From: Myxococcales bacterium
Lineage (GTDB): Bacteria > Myxococcota_C > UBA6777
Reading direction: 5' to 3'
Length of the DNA: 21,479 nt
Assembly (NCBI GenBank): GCA_027005175.1
Contig: JALTMC010000242.1
Span: 1-21,479 of the forward strand
Shown here: positions 1 through 8,908 of the stretch, piece by piece
Numbering within the stretch: the stretch's first letter is position 1
Layout of the letters: each line of letters starts with the position of its first letter
Program-made: the position numbers and the translations under genes
Notes under the pieces: model-generated
Database searches by the model: none
What the model saw: the letters and a program-made list of their open reading frames with translations, nothing else
Told to the model about the DNA's origin: nothing

Positions 1-31
1 CCCAACAACAAAATGTCGCTGGAGAAAGAAA

Positions 32-3000
32 CTAATTGTTCCTAGCAAAAATATTGACATAAGCTTTCATCATCTGAAGAACTGTTTCGACCCATACGAG
101 CTGAGACTCCGCAGTTTTTAGTTCGGCTTGATTGACAGCTGATGTGGGCAACGCGCGTAGTTCTTTCACACGTTTTGCCAAAGCTTTTCCACGGGCGACA
201 AGCTTATAAGAGATACTTCGACCATCTTCTGTTTGAACAGCAAAATAGGTACGTGTGTTGGCAGAGTTCGAGAATGAGATCACAGTACCAGCCTTTGGAG
301 CAGTCCATGAACGCCCACTGCCTTGGATACCGATTGTCATATAGTTCGTAAACGTATTTCCGAAGAATCCGTTGTTCAACATCGACATAGCCATCGACAT
401 GGAAGTGTACTGAAGAACTGGATGCCAGTTGGGTGTCAGAATCTTGTCATTGACCGTCATAGAGTAACGTTTGTTGTCAAAAACACCAGAGATTGCAGAC
501 GTAAACATATCCGTAACATCATCGGAGGAGAAGTAGTCAGCAAAGTTGACATAGAAGAAGTTCAAGCTGTTTGCAGCCAATCCCCAGTCGCGAATTGCCA
601 GAGCCATCAATGCAACATACTTGTCGTACATGGTACCAATACGCTCAAAGCGATACTGAGCCAGACCCAGCTCATCTTCTTGTAGCTTACTATAGAAATA
701 GCGACCTACACCAACAGGAACATCTATAGAATCTTTGGAGTCGGCATTGGATTGAACGTAAGCATTCGTTCCTTTATCAAGGATATGACGGCCAGGATCT
801 GGTGTTTGTATCACACGGTTTACAAAAGACAAACCGCGCTGAACCGCTGCCAACTGGTCAAAGTAATCCTGACTTCCCTGGTAACCTCTCTCATTGATCA
901 CACGATAGATCCAGTTCTGATAGAACAAGCTAATAATGCTGAACTGACTAATCATCCGATAGAAGTATCCAGAAGAGAGTCGATAGTAGCGACGACCACG
1001 ATTCCAGTTGCGTAGAGGATAATTTCCATCATAACGACGAATCATATTCTCAACCATTTGACGTGGGTTCGAACCAGAGTCAAAACGTGTGCAGTAGGGA
1101 GTTTGCCCAACCAACTCATCCGAGCAAAATCGGTAGAAATGTCGCTGAAGCGGTGGGTCTGCAGGCTGCAAGAACAAAGAACCATCACCATACGCTCCCG
1201 TATTTGTTCGAGGTTTTACACCCGTGAGAGCAAAGACTTGATGAAGCTTCTGCAAGCCGGACAGATCATCAGCTGTCAGTTGAAGAATGGTACGAGACTT
1301 TCCATTATTATCAGTCCCTTCCACTTTCAGCAGAACCTGGCTAGCAATAAATTGAATGCTCTTTTTCTTACTTCCTTGGTACTTTGCACCCTCAAAGGTT
1401 TTCAACGCATTCCGAGTAACTTTGATATCTTTCAAAATACCAGAGTACTTCGTAGACGCGAGCTTTTTCGCTGCTGCTGCAACCTTATCCAGGTAAGTTT
1501 TAACGGCCGTCTTGGAGGCATCCAACAAGGAGCTATCTGCTTCTAGAATATCACCATAAGCGTACATGATAGCAGCATGATCGTAAGTACCAATACCGAC
1601 AGTATCACCGTACACATCACCATGATAATCCATGATAGAGGAGTACATATAGAACCAAGCATGTTCAACTTGGTTGTCATTCCCTGGGATATTTCCACCC
1701 TGAGCCTTCTTCAGCTCCGCGTACTGAGGGAAGTAATTGGGCTCATCAGCAGATGCCTCAAAGTTGTGTCGTAGACCTAAGGTATGGCCAATCTCATGTC
1801 CCTCTGTTCCCCGGAGGATCATCTGTTGCATCAAAGTATACAGCTTGCTACGTGGAGTCTTTGCTTTGATATGAGCTTGAACAAATTTAGACAATGCAGG
1901 ATCGACGTAACTTCCCAGCATCATGTTGCGACGAGACATCATATTGTTCAGTTTCATCACACCACGAATCGATGAGATACGCATCAGGTTGCCAGGATTC
2001 AAATAAGAATTCAGTGCAGCCTTCACTTGCTCATCTTGTGATTTGCGAAGTTGCTCAAGACTAGTGCGTGGGAACAATGCACGGAGAGTTTCATCCGGCA
2101 TCATCGCCCATTTCAAAGAGGGCTTTGCATCCAATCGAGCCAAGCGAGATTGAATCGCAGCACGGTTGACAGAACGAAGCATTTTATTGCGTTGAAAAAA
2201 GGAAGGACTCTTCACATAAGCATCTGCTTTTTGAATACTAAAGCCTTGATAGCTAGGCTTCTTGATATTAATTTTGGGAGTCGATACCAGTGGATTTGCT
2301 GTACCACCTGAGAAATTATTGATGATATCAAGGTAATCTTTACCATTGCGCAAATCTTCATCAGTATAACGACCACTGACCATATCGTACAACAGCATAA
2401 AGCGGTTCGCCACACGAAGGACTGTCGCACCATAGACATAGGCGGAGGCTTGCACAATTTCCCCTGTGTCATAATCAGCAAAACTGGGACCATACCCCAA
2501 AAGACCAAAAGAGATCGCCGGACGAACCCAATACAAGAAGTTGTATCGAACATCACCCATATTGCGAGACTGACCTTTAGGCAAGCCATGGTCATTTTCG
2601 CGAACAACATAAATCTGCTCACCAGGGCGGCGTAACGCACGTTGAAAGGCTTTGTTCCAATCTTGCGCGATCAGATAAGCCGTCTTCTTCATATCTTTGG
2701 GAAAATTTTTCGAGAGATAATAGATGATCTGCTTGGGCTTCTTGCTGCCTGCTTTGATCTCATCAGCATTCGCCACATTGTGACGGTTGGCCATATACTG
2801 ATAGCTCCAGTCAACTAAGCCACGATCCACATTGTAGTTGATAATGCCAGTCCGAAAGTAGCCAAACTTGGCAAATTGATCATCATTCATACCATGCTTG
2901 GTATAGGTGATATCCTTTGCATCTGGCACTTTTTTGAAGGAGTGTCGAAAGCGAATACGGAAAGCTGAGACAGGTAGTCCTCTGTTGAGTTTACCGATCA

Positions 3001-3622
3001 AGGGTCCAATACCAGGGCTGACAACTTCTTCGTTGACAAAATCCATAAACTCGGGATGGATTTGAACTTCCTCTGGGCGCACATTGGTAGGCATTTCGCG
3101 AACAAAATAGCCAAACATACTATAATACCAGGAAGAGCCGGTAAAGTCAGTAATTACCGAGCGTTCCCAAGCCACACGAAAGTTGGGACGTTGATACCAA
3201 GGTTTATCAAGATAATCTTCACCAACCACGTTTGACGGTTGCCCTGTCGCATAACTAATCCGATAACGAATGGTAAAGTGACCAAGAATAGGCCAAGCCG
3301 CAACGGGTACAACCGTCGAGTCAGCATTTCGAACACTCGGCTGTGTTGTGAATGCGTACAAAAAGCGCTCGGTAATCTCCCAGCGAATTTTGACCATGCC
3401 TGCTTGTGAGCCAGGGAACATACCCACAGAGTCATAGGGAGCTTTGATGATGGTTTTAAGGTAATACCAATCTCCCTGAAATTGTTTTTTATCCAATGCC
3501 AAGGGGCGTACGGTGTTGCGATCTCCACGATGAACGGCGCAGCCAGAACCAGCGAGGGCTCCAAAGGCCACGGCACCCAACAGGAGTAACGCAAACGATG
3601 CTGTGCGTCTATTGAGCATCAT
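32..3622 (-). CDS. Large metzincin-type zinc metalloprotease lipoprotein (paralogue 1)
   Basis: Predicted exported zinc endopeptidase of 1196 residues. The zinc site HEIGHTLGLRH is at about residues 609-619 (three His ligands, catalytic Glu610), followed by a Met-turn SIMDY with Met664; this is the metzincin layout seen in the bacterial DUF5117/DUF4953 'zinc-dependent metalloprotease' family. The N-terminal few hundred residues (RVAWERS block) match the style of the DUF5117 part. A later block FCSDELVG...YCTRFDSG has a conserved Cys pair. I start at the ATG at 3622: GGAG lies about 6 bases upstream and the protein then opens with an Arg-rich n-region, a hydrophobic stretch and Cys28 in a lipobox-like AGSGC. 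The frame stays open 40 codons further upstream, but that would bury the signal peptide. It lies 64 bp after its paralogue, so it is probably the last gene of a three-gene operon. Compared with that paralogue it has a long Lys/Ala-rich insertion (about residues 690-800). The substrate is unknown. Confidence 0.88.
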   Translation of the reverse strand: MMLNRRTASFALLLLGAVAFGALAGSGCAVHRGDRNTVRPLALDKKQFQGDWYYLKTIIKAPYDSVGMFPGSQAGMVKIRWEITERFLYAFTTQPSVRNADSTVVPVAAWPILGHFTIRYRISYATGQPSNVVGEDYLDKPWYQRPNFRVAWERSVITDFTGSSWYYSMFGYFVREMPTNVRPEEVQIHPEFMDFVNEEVVSPGIGPLIGKLNRGLPVSAFRIRFRHSFKKVPDAKDITYTKHGMNDDQFAKFGYFRTGIINYNVDRGLVDWSYQYMANRHNVANADEIKAGSKKPKQIIYYLSKNFPKDMKKTAYLIAQDWNKAFQRALRRPGEQIYVVRENDHGLPKGQSRNMGDVRYNFLYWVRPAISFGLLGYGPSFADYDTGEIVQASAYVYGATVLRVANRFMLLYDMVSGRYTDEDLRNGKDYLDIINNFSGGTANPLVSTPKINIKKPSYQGFSIQKADAYVKSPSFFQRNKMLRSVNRAAIQSRLARLDAKPSLKWAMMPDETLRALFPRTSLEQLRKSQDEQVKAALNSYLNPGNLMRISSIRGVMKLNNMMSRRNMMLGSYVDPALSKFVQAHIKAKTPRSKLYTLMQQMILRGTEGHEIGHTLGLRHNFEASADEPNYFPQYAELKKAQGGNIPGNDNQVEHAWFYMYSSIMDYHGDVYGDTVGIGTYDHAAIMYAYGDILEADSSLLDASKTAVKTYLDKVAAAAKKLASTKYSGILKDIKVTRNALKTFEGAKYQGSKKKSIQFIASQVLLKVEGTDNNGKSRTILQLTADDLSGLQKLHQVFALTGVKPRTNTGAYGDGSLFLQPADPPLQRHFYRFCSDELVGQTPYCTRFDSGSNPRQMVENMIRRYDGNYPLRNWNRGRRYYRLSSGYFYRMISQFSIISLFYQNWIYRVINERGYQGSQDYFDQLAAVQRGLSFVNRVIQTPDPGRHILDKGTNAYVQSNADSKDSIDVPVGVGRYFYSKLQEDELGLAQYRFERIGTMYDKYVALMALAIRDWGLAANSLNFFYVNFADYFSSDDVTDMFTSAISGVFDNKRYSMTVNDKILTPNWHPVLQYTSMSMAMSMLNNGFFGNTFTNYMTIGIQGSGRSWTAPKAGTVISFSNSANTRTYFAVQTEDGRSISYKLVARGKALAKRVKELRALPTSAVNQAELKTAESQLVWVETVLQMMKAYVNIFARNN

Positions 3623-3686
3623 TGTATCTCCAATCCTTAAAATTCGTTTCAATTCGATTCTCATATGTTTCGTTTGCAGTCTCAGT

Positions 3687-6600
3687 CTAGCCTTGGAACA
3701 GGGAAGTATAGAACTGCATAATCGTGATATAGGTTTCCACAAGCTCTAGCTCATTCTGTTTACCTTCGATGTAAGAACGTGCTTCACCAGAGTTACGCAG
3801 GTTCGCAAGCTGGCTGGCCAGCTGACAGCCCCGCTCTGCGATGCGATAAGAAATACTCTGCTTATCTCGCGTTTGAACGGTGAAGAAAGTGCGAGTATTG
3901 AGAACATTGTTGAAACACATAACTTTTCCGGGAGTACAATCGTACTGACCATTGGCACGGATTGGTGGGCACTGTGCTTCAGACATGCCAGGAGGAGTCC
4001 AAGAGACACCACTTCCCTTCACACCGACGAGCATGTAGTTGCTGAAGGTGCGGTCGTGGTAGGGATTGTTGATAACTCCAAGAGCGTAGGACATTCCAAT
4101 ATACTGCAAGAACGGGTGCCATGCAGGCTCGATGGGATGGTTTTTCTTCCGGAACAGCAAGGGACTCTTGGGATTCCATGTGTTCGCCAAACCTTGAGAG
4201 AAGAAGTCTGTACTGTCTTCCGTGAAGAAATCGTGGAAATTTGTAAAGATCCAATTCACAGAGTTGTTGTAAAAGCCCCAAGACCGAATCGACATAGACA
4301 TCATGGTAAGCCATTTGTCGTACAAAGAGCCTGTGCGACGATAGCGGAAGATACCGTAGTAACCTTGTTGCAAGGAGCTGTAGAAGAAGCGGCCTTCACC
4401 CAATGTAATGGTGTGACGAGGAGCCGTATCATCACGATCGCGTCTTGCAACGGAGGCTTCCCACATATTTGTGGTGCGATTCTTGATGTGTGTAGCCACA
4501 CGCGGGGTCATCATGATTCGCATAAAGAAGCCAAAGGTATCTCTGACAGCTTCCATTTTATCTTTGAAGTCATCCGTTTTTCGGTAGTTCGGTTGTGTTG
4601 TAATTCGATATGCCCAATCCTGATAGATTGTCGCCATATGTCGAAGTTGATAAAAGAATCGACCAAACGCATAGTTTGGAGAGTACGCTCGACGACCACG
4701 ACGAAAGTACTTCAGAGGATACAAGCGGTCATAGTTGAGGATATAGTTGTTGACGATTTGCTTGGCAGTAATACCAGAGTCCCAGCGCTGACAGAGAGCA
4801 TCTTGCCCAACAAGGTAGTCAGAGCAGTACCGGAAATAACGTAATTTCAAAGGATCTTTGGGATCTTGATTTTTACGCTCAACTTCCATACTCCAATCAA
4901 TCAGACCACCATTTTTGGTTGGGTCAGTAACGGCTTTTTCAACTTTTCCACCATAAATAAAGGTGATTGCAGCACGATCTGCCTTGGCGACACCAATCTG
5001 GTCGTCATACATCTCACCCGCATAATCCATAATCGATGCGCTGCGATAGAAACCCATACCTGGAACTTTCAAGCCGAGCTTGGCCATCGCAGCTTTTTGG
5101 TCAGGGGATAGACTGGGGCTGTTGATCTTAGCTGGATCGCAAGCTGCACCCGACAAAGAACAAGAGGTTGGTTTTTTGCCCGCTTTAAGCAGATGATAGG
5201 CATCTGGGAAGTTGAACTCATCATTGGAGCCAGCAAAGTTATGCATCAAACCGAAGGTATGACCCACCTCGTGCGTAGTCACAGCCACAAACATAAAGTT
5301 GAGCAAAGACTGGCGAACTTTGTCACGTGGTGTTTTGTTGGCAGCATGCCATTGAACATAAGCAGCCAAGACAGGGTCTGCATACTCTGCCATATACATG
5401 TTGACTTTAGAGGGAGCTGTATAGGCTTCCATACGAGCGCGTAAGTTGTGGGGCTGTACAAACTTCGCAGGATGGTATTTTGACAGGGCATTCTTGATAT
5501 ATGGATCTGTTGAAGTAAGAATCTCCGCAGTATTTGTACCAGGGAAAGCCATCTGCACAACAAAGTCGTGCATTAATAGGTCATTGGAGCGTTTGTTATC
5601 CGTTAAGCGAGCAATGCGAGCAGTGATCGTACTTTGGTCCAGCTTGCGTAGACTGTTCATACGAACACGAAAGTCAGGACTTTGAATGCGAGCCATCATG
5701 GTCTTCAGGTTGGATGTACGAACTTGAGGACCCGCCAAATCGGTGGTTATATACTTTTGCGTGGAGGTTGTGGGGAGACCCAACAGAGCCTTATTCCCAT
5801 TCAAATTGAATGCCGCGTTGAAGTACTCCAAACCGTGAACAACATCTTTCGATCCATAACGACCGGTCAGCAGGTCAAAAAGTACCATATAGTAGTCGGT
5901 GAGGCGAACAAGTCCAGCACCATAGACATAGGCTGAGCCATGCACAATTTCACCCGTATCTCCATCCGCCAAACTTGGACCGTAGCCCAAAGGAGAGCTT
6001 GTTTGAGGTTGATGGACCCACCAAATGTAGTTGTAGCGAAGATCACCCAACTCTCGACGCTGACCTTTCGGTAAATTCGCGCCGTTTGGAAGAAGTTCAA
6101 GCACTGAATTTTTGCCACCCTCTTTGTCTTTCCGACCCAAAGCGTAGGCAAAGGCATGGTTCCAGTCATTGATGAGGGTGTGAGCAGACTTTACCAAGTC
6201 TTTTGGAAAATTGGGAGAAAGATAGTAGGTGATCTTTCTAGGCTTCTTGCTACCTGCGTCGATCTCTTTCTTGGAGGCAATATTATACCGATTGGCATAG
6301 AACTTATAGCTCCAATCCACCAGACCACGTTCGGGGTGATACCGCACAATGGTCGTACGAAAGACACCAAACTTGCTCAACATAAAGTCGTTGTATTCTT
6401 TGGGAGTATAGGTCGGCTCTGTTTTAACCTTCTTGAAGGAATAACGAAAGCGCACACGATGAGAAGCAATAGGGATTTCATACAAGAAGTACTTGTAGTA
6501 GCTGTCATACAGTTGGGTGATGGTCAACTCATTCACGAACGTCATATACTTGGGAGACATCTCAAGCTTCTGGGGGGGAACATAAAGAGCAGGCTCTGTA

Positions 6601-7124
6601 CGAATTCGCCCCATCCACCTGTAATAGGTACCAATGATGTCGCTCCAGTCGCTCATCAAAGAGCGCTCCCAGTGAACACGCATATACTTGCGCTGGTACC
6701 AGGGGATTCCATCACGACCTTCTTCAATGATCACGTTGGAGGACTCACCCGTGGAGTAGTTGATCGCAGGCTTGATGTCGAAGTGGCTTGAAATGGGCCA
6801 CGCAGCGACAGGTGTCACAGCACTTTCTGTGTTTCGAACATTGGGAGATGCATGAAATGCATAAAGGTAGCGCTTGGTGATCTCAAAACGGATCTTCTTA
6901 CCAAGAGGCCACCCTCCTTGACCGTTGAAGAAGCCCGACTCATACGGAGCTTCATACACAGTCTTCATCATGTACCATTCACCAGTGAACTGTTTCTTGC
7001 TGAACGCAAACGGTTGAACGAGACTTCTGTCAGCACGCCGATAGGCACAACCAGTGACCCATGCGGCTGACAGAACCATGCTCGCTACAATTAGCGTGGC
7101 AATGGCCAGGCGTCTTCTCATCAT
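3687..7124 (-). CDS. Large metzincin-type zinc metalloprotease lipoprotein (paralogue 2)
   Basis: Predicted exported zinc protease of 1145 residues, homologous end to end with the next gene downstream. Both share the opening pattern QPFAFSKKQFTGEWY, RNTES..PVAAWPI, the MRVHWERS block, the zinc site, the CSD..VG....C.RWDSG block and the C-terminal NTRTFFTVQT region. Zinc site HEVGHTFGLMH is at residues 618-628, catalytic Glu619, Met-turn SIMDY with Met699. Between zinc site and Met-turn it has about 25 more residues than its paralogue, including a Cys pair (SCSLSGAAC) that may form a disulfide. The ATG at 7124 has AAGGAG five bases upstream and gives a lipoprotein signal ending WVTGC (Cys26), a good lipobox; the nine codons upstream are excluded. 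It sits 76 bp after the beta-barrel gene and no promoter is visible in the gap, so co-transcription is likely. The metzincin assignment is firm; the substrate is unknown. Confidence 0.9.
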   Translation of the reverse strand: MMRRRLAIATLIVASMVLSAAWVTGCAYRRADRSLVQPFAFSKKQFTGEWYMMKTVYEAPYESGFFNGQGGWPLGKKIRFEITKRYLYAFHASPNVRNTESAVTPVAAWPISSHFDIKPAINYSTGESSNVIIEEGRDGIPWYQRKYMRVHWERSLMSDWSDIIGTYYRWMGRIRTEPALYVPPQKLEMSPKYMTFVNELTITQLYDSYYKYFLYEIPIASHRVRFRYSFKKVKTEPTYTPKEYNDFMLSKFGVFRTTIVRYHPERGLVDWSYKFYANRYNIASKKEIDAGSKKPRKITYYLSPNFPKDLVKSAHTLINDWNHAFAYALGRKDKEGGKNSVLELLPNGANLPKGQRRELGDLRYNYIWWVHQPQTSSPLGYGPSLADGDTGEIVHGSAYVYGAGLVRLTDYYMVLFDLLTGRYGSKDVVHGLEYFNAAFNLNGNKALLGLPTTSTQKYITTDLAGPQVRTSNLKTMMARIQSPDFRVRMNSLRKLDQSTITARIARLTDNKRSNDLLMHDFVVQMAFPGTNTAEILTSTDPYIKNALSKYHPAKFVQPHNLRARMEAYTAPSKVNMYMAEYADPVLAAYVQWHAANKTPRDKVRQSLLNFMFVAVTTHEVGHTFGLMHNFAGSNDEFNFPDAYHLLKAGKKPTSCSLSGAACDPAKINSPSLSPDQKAAMAKLGLKVPGMGFYRSASIMDYAGEMYDDQIGVAKADRAAITFIYGGKVEKAVTDPTKNGGLIDWSMEVERKNQDPKDPLKLRYFRYCSDYLVGQDALCQRWDSGITAKQIVNNYILNYDRLYPLKYFRRGRRAYSPNYAFGRFFYQLRHMATIYQDWAYRITTQPNYRKTDDFKDKMEAVRDTFGFFMRIMMTPRVATHIKNRTTNMWEASVARRDRDDTAPRHTITLGEGRFFYSSLQQGYYGIFRYRRTGSLYDKWLTMMSMSIRSWGFYNNSVNWIFTNFHDFFTEDSTDFFSQGLANTWNPKSPLLFRKKNHPIEPAWHPFLQYIGMSYALGVINNPYHDRTFSNYMLVGVKGSGVSWTPPGMSEAQCPPIRANGQYDCTPGKVMCFNNVLNTRTFFTVQTRDKQSISYRIAERGCQLASQLANLRNSGEARSYIEGKQNELELVETYITIMQFYTSLFQG

Positions 7125-7200
7125 TACTACTCCTTCTTCACGAGGTTGCAACAGCTACGTATCTGTGCTGTGCGACGTTGCTACATCTGGACGCAAACAC

Positions 7201-8232
7201 TTAGATACTGCCGCTTATCCCAAACGAAAATGAACTATTCTGAATTCTGAAGGGACTGCGCAAAACCCAACGGCGGTTCCCTTGATCATCATTGGTAAAG
7301 ATGAACTGTGGACCACCGTTGGAATAAGATGCGCTCAAACCAAAGTATTGATTGAATCGATAACTAATACTGATCGACAAACTATAAAAGTTGCCTTCAT
7401 TGAGTGCGTAAGAAGCCAAGTCAGCAGCACTCAGATTTTCCGAACCAAAGACTTGAGGACCATCCGTTGTGGCGTATGCATCAGCAAACGAATAACCCAC
7501 ACCGAGATTCACACCTGTACTGACGGATAAGCCACGTACGATTCGAAAGCTAGCACGCAGAGAGTGACTCATTCCCCATCGAGAGTTTAAACCAGGAATT
7601 CCTGCAAGGTCAGGGTTATAGATACCACTGTCTTGCTCGTAGAAGTTGAAGTTCATACTAAAAGAGTAGCCCAAAGTTACTCGTCGAAAAAATGTCTTTG
7701 TCAGGCTTAACCCAGGAGAAACACTGGTAATGACAGTACGTTGGCGAGATCGAAGAGAGATCGGAATCTTGAAACCGACACCAAAGCCCAATCGAATCCC
7801 TGTGTTCTTTTCCACAAACAAGGTTTTTCCTAGGCTCACACCGATGTCGCGTGAGTAGGTTTGACGAGCATACTGACCACCACCTGCATTGTCGGAGAGC
7901 ATATGACTTAAGCCCCACCCCACACTAATCCCGAGATCACTCCAGTACCCTCGAACACCCGCTTGGGCCAATCCCCAACTCACACCAATACCTAACCCAC
8001 CAGAGACATAGGGAGATGCCTCACCATTCGCTGGTGCAAACCACGCTGGCGTGTACCCCACACCATAACGCAGGCTGAATCGAGGCATCCATGACACCTT
8101 ACGCCGCCAATGCGAACTTTTGCGGATATCCAAATCGTCAGAAATACCACTGTACGGTTCTGCCTTGACCTGGGATGCTCCAAAAGAACCAACCACAAAC
8201 AAAACTGCCAACACAACTACTAACTTCTTCAT
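7201..8232 (-). CDS. Predicted outer-membrane beta-barrel protein
   Basis: This 343-residue protein has a classic Sec signal peptide: Lys-Lys, a hydrophobic core of about 16 residues, and cleavage after QVKA near residue 24. The mature part is rich in Gly, Ser and aromatics, with repeated alternating hydrophobic/polar segments separated by short turns (for example RFSLRYGVGYTPAW, LGYSFSMNFNFYEQ, FSFGISGSI), the look of an outer-membrane beta-barrel. It contains no cysteine and no obvious periplasmic domain. It ends in Ile rather than the usual terminal Phe. I do not recognise a specific family; porin, transport or structural roles are all possible. The ATG at 8232 has AAAGG only two bases upstream, a short spacing. 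It is first of three co-directional genes, with two metzincin lipoproteins following at 76 and 64 bp. A CRP-like operator lies 136 bp upstream. Confidence 0.8.
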   Translation of the reverse strand: MKKLVVVLAVLFVVGSFGASQVKAEPYSGISDDLDIRKSSHWRRKVSWMPRFSLRYGVGYTPAWFAPANGEASPYVSGGLGIGVSWGLAQAGVRGYWSDLGISVGWGLSHMLSDNAGGGQYARQTYSRDIGVSLGKTLFVEKNTGIRLGFGVGFKIPISLRSRQRTVITSVSPGLSLTKTFFRRVTLGYSFSMNFNFYEQDSGIYNPDLAGIPGLNSRWGMSHSLRASFRIVRGLSVSTGVNLGVGYSFADAYATTDGPQVFGSENLSAADLASYALNEGNFYSLSISISYRFNQYFGLSASYSNGGPQFIFTNDDQGNRRWVLRSPFRIQNSSFSFGISGSI

Positions 8233-8319
8233 AACCTTTACCAGTTCTCACATCGGGATCTATCTCGTCAGATCAGATCCGGGCCTTGCCGGGAATATTT
8301 ATGTAATACCCGACGTATC

Positions 8320-8325
8320 ATTACA
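8320..8325 (-). promoter_or_regulatory. Candidate -10 element for the barrel-metzincin operon
   Basis: On the minus strand this reads TGTAAT, five of six bases matching TATAAT. It predicts a start near 8313, about 80 bases before the barrel ATG. The corresponding -35 position (minus-strand TCGCAC, 8348-8343) is poor. The CRP-like box is then centred about 62 bp upstream of the start, the spacing of class I CRP-activated promoters. The fit is suggestive only; other AT-rich hexamers exist in this stretch. Confidence 0.3.
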
Positions 8326-8367
8326 AAAGGATGTTGTATCCTGTGCGATGACAACTAGCATGCCGAC

Positions 8368-8383
8368 TGTGATCTGAATCACA
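8368..8383. promoter_or_regulatory. CRP/FNR-family operator-like palindrome
   Basis: The sequence reads TGTGATCTGAATCACA, a perfect six-base inverted repeat with a four-base centre, and it fits the CRP consensus TGTGA-N6-TCACA exactly. It lies in the intergenic region upstream of the barrel-metzincin operon. The direct repeat ACTAGCA occurs on both sides (8354-8360 and 8394-8400). Which CRP/FNR-type protein would bind it in this organism cannot be told from this window. Confidence 0.6.
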
Positions 8384-8767
8384 AAATCACGTTACTAGCA
8401 CTTCTAGTCTGTCTATCGTTTTGGATTTATCGCAAATGAGAAAAAAAATTTCTTCTTGGTGGTTCCGTCGGACCCAAATCAGACATCACTCACACCTGAA
8501 ACCTTAGCTACGTTGGGCTAGCCTAAAACCAGCACCTCATGAGCTAGAGCGTGTTTGCCCGACACAAACCTCACAGGATTAAATCACACAGAGTGCAAAA
8601 AAACACGCACTTCTCCCCATTGGAGTGTCTGAGTAGCACAGAAAGTGAAGCCTCTGCAAGTTCAATTTTTGTTCGCATAGACAAAAAAAGCGAAACGAAA
8701 TCAAAAAGAGTCCGATACTTGATCATCAGGGAGAAAGAAGATCCATGTAAGGATCGATGCTCTCCTC

Positions 8768-8795
8768 TTGCTCTTTTCAAAAAATACAATACAAT
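8768..8795 (+). promoter_or_regulatory. Candidate promoter of the 83-residue gene
   Basis: TTGCTC (8768-8773), a 16-base spacer, then TACAAT (8790-8795). The -10 differs from consensus at one base; a second TACAAT overlaps it at 8785-8790. It predicts a leader of about 107 bases containing two small hairpins before the start codon. Confidence 0.4.
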
Positions 8796-8834
8796 GAACA
8801 TCGTATTAGAGAACGAACAAGAAAACCTGATAGA

Positions 8835-8849
8835 CTATCCCCTGGATAG
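8835..8849 (+). repeat. Short perfect hairpin in the 83-residue gene's leader
   Basis: CTATCC-cct-GGATAG is a six-base perfect stem with a three-base loop. A second hairpin of the same dimensions follows 23 bases later. No T-run follows, so it does not look like a terminator. Confidence 0.4.
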
Positions 8850-8872
8850 AAACCCGACCCCTCAACAATCAT

Positions 8873-8887
8873 ATCCACGTGGTGGAT
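8873..8887 (+). repeat. Second short perfect hairpin, just ahead of the ribosome site
   Basis: ATCCAC-gtg-GTGGAT is a six-base perfect stem with a three-base loop. It ends eight bases before the AGGAG ribosome site (8896-8900) of the small gene, so it could influence ribosome access. It also contains the palindrome CCACGTGG, which could instead be a protein site. Confidence 0.4.
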
Positions 8888-8908
8888 CCTTACTCAGGAG
8901 TCAAAACC

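Larger units (their letters stand above)
8233..8908. other. 676-bp divergent intergenic region
   Basis: It separates the minus-strand barrel operon from the plus-strand small gene. It contains the CRP-like box (8368-8383), a small inverted repeat ACTAG-cactt-CTAGT (8394-8408) overlapping one of the flanking ACTAGCA repeats, and near its right end a promoter-like pair plus two short hairpins. The stretch 8410-8760 has short frames but none with a credible ribosome site or protein-like composition, and I see no tRNA or known RNA fold. Confidence 0.6.

Noticed and set aside
3622-3742. Longer N terminus for the first metzincin
   Set aside because: The extra 40 codons overlap the end of the upstream gene and place the signal peptide internally; the ATG at 3622 has a ribosome site and gives a proper export signal.
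3873-4844. 323-codon plus-strand frame antisense to the second metzincin
   Set aside because: It is the complement of a conserved protease reading frame, has no ribosome site and is not protein-like.
8270-8295. CCGG-gccttg-CCGG hairpin as a terminator
   Set aside because: Only a four-base stem, no T-run, and it lies in the leader of the barrel operon rather than after a gene.
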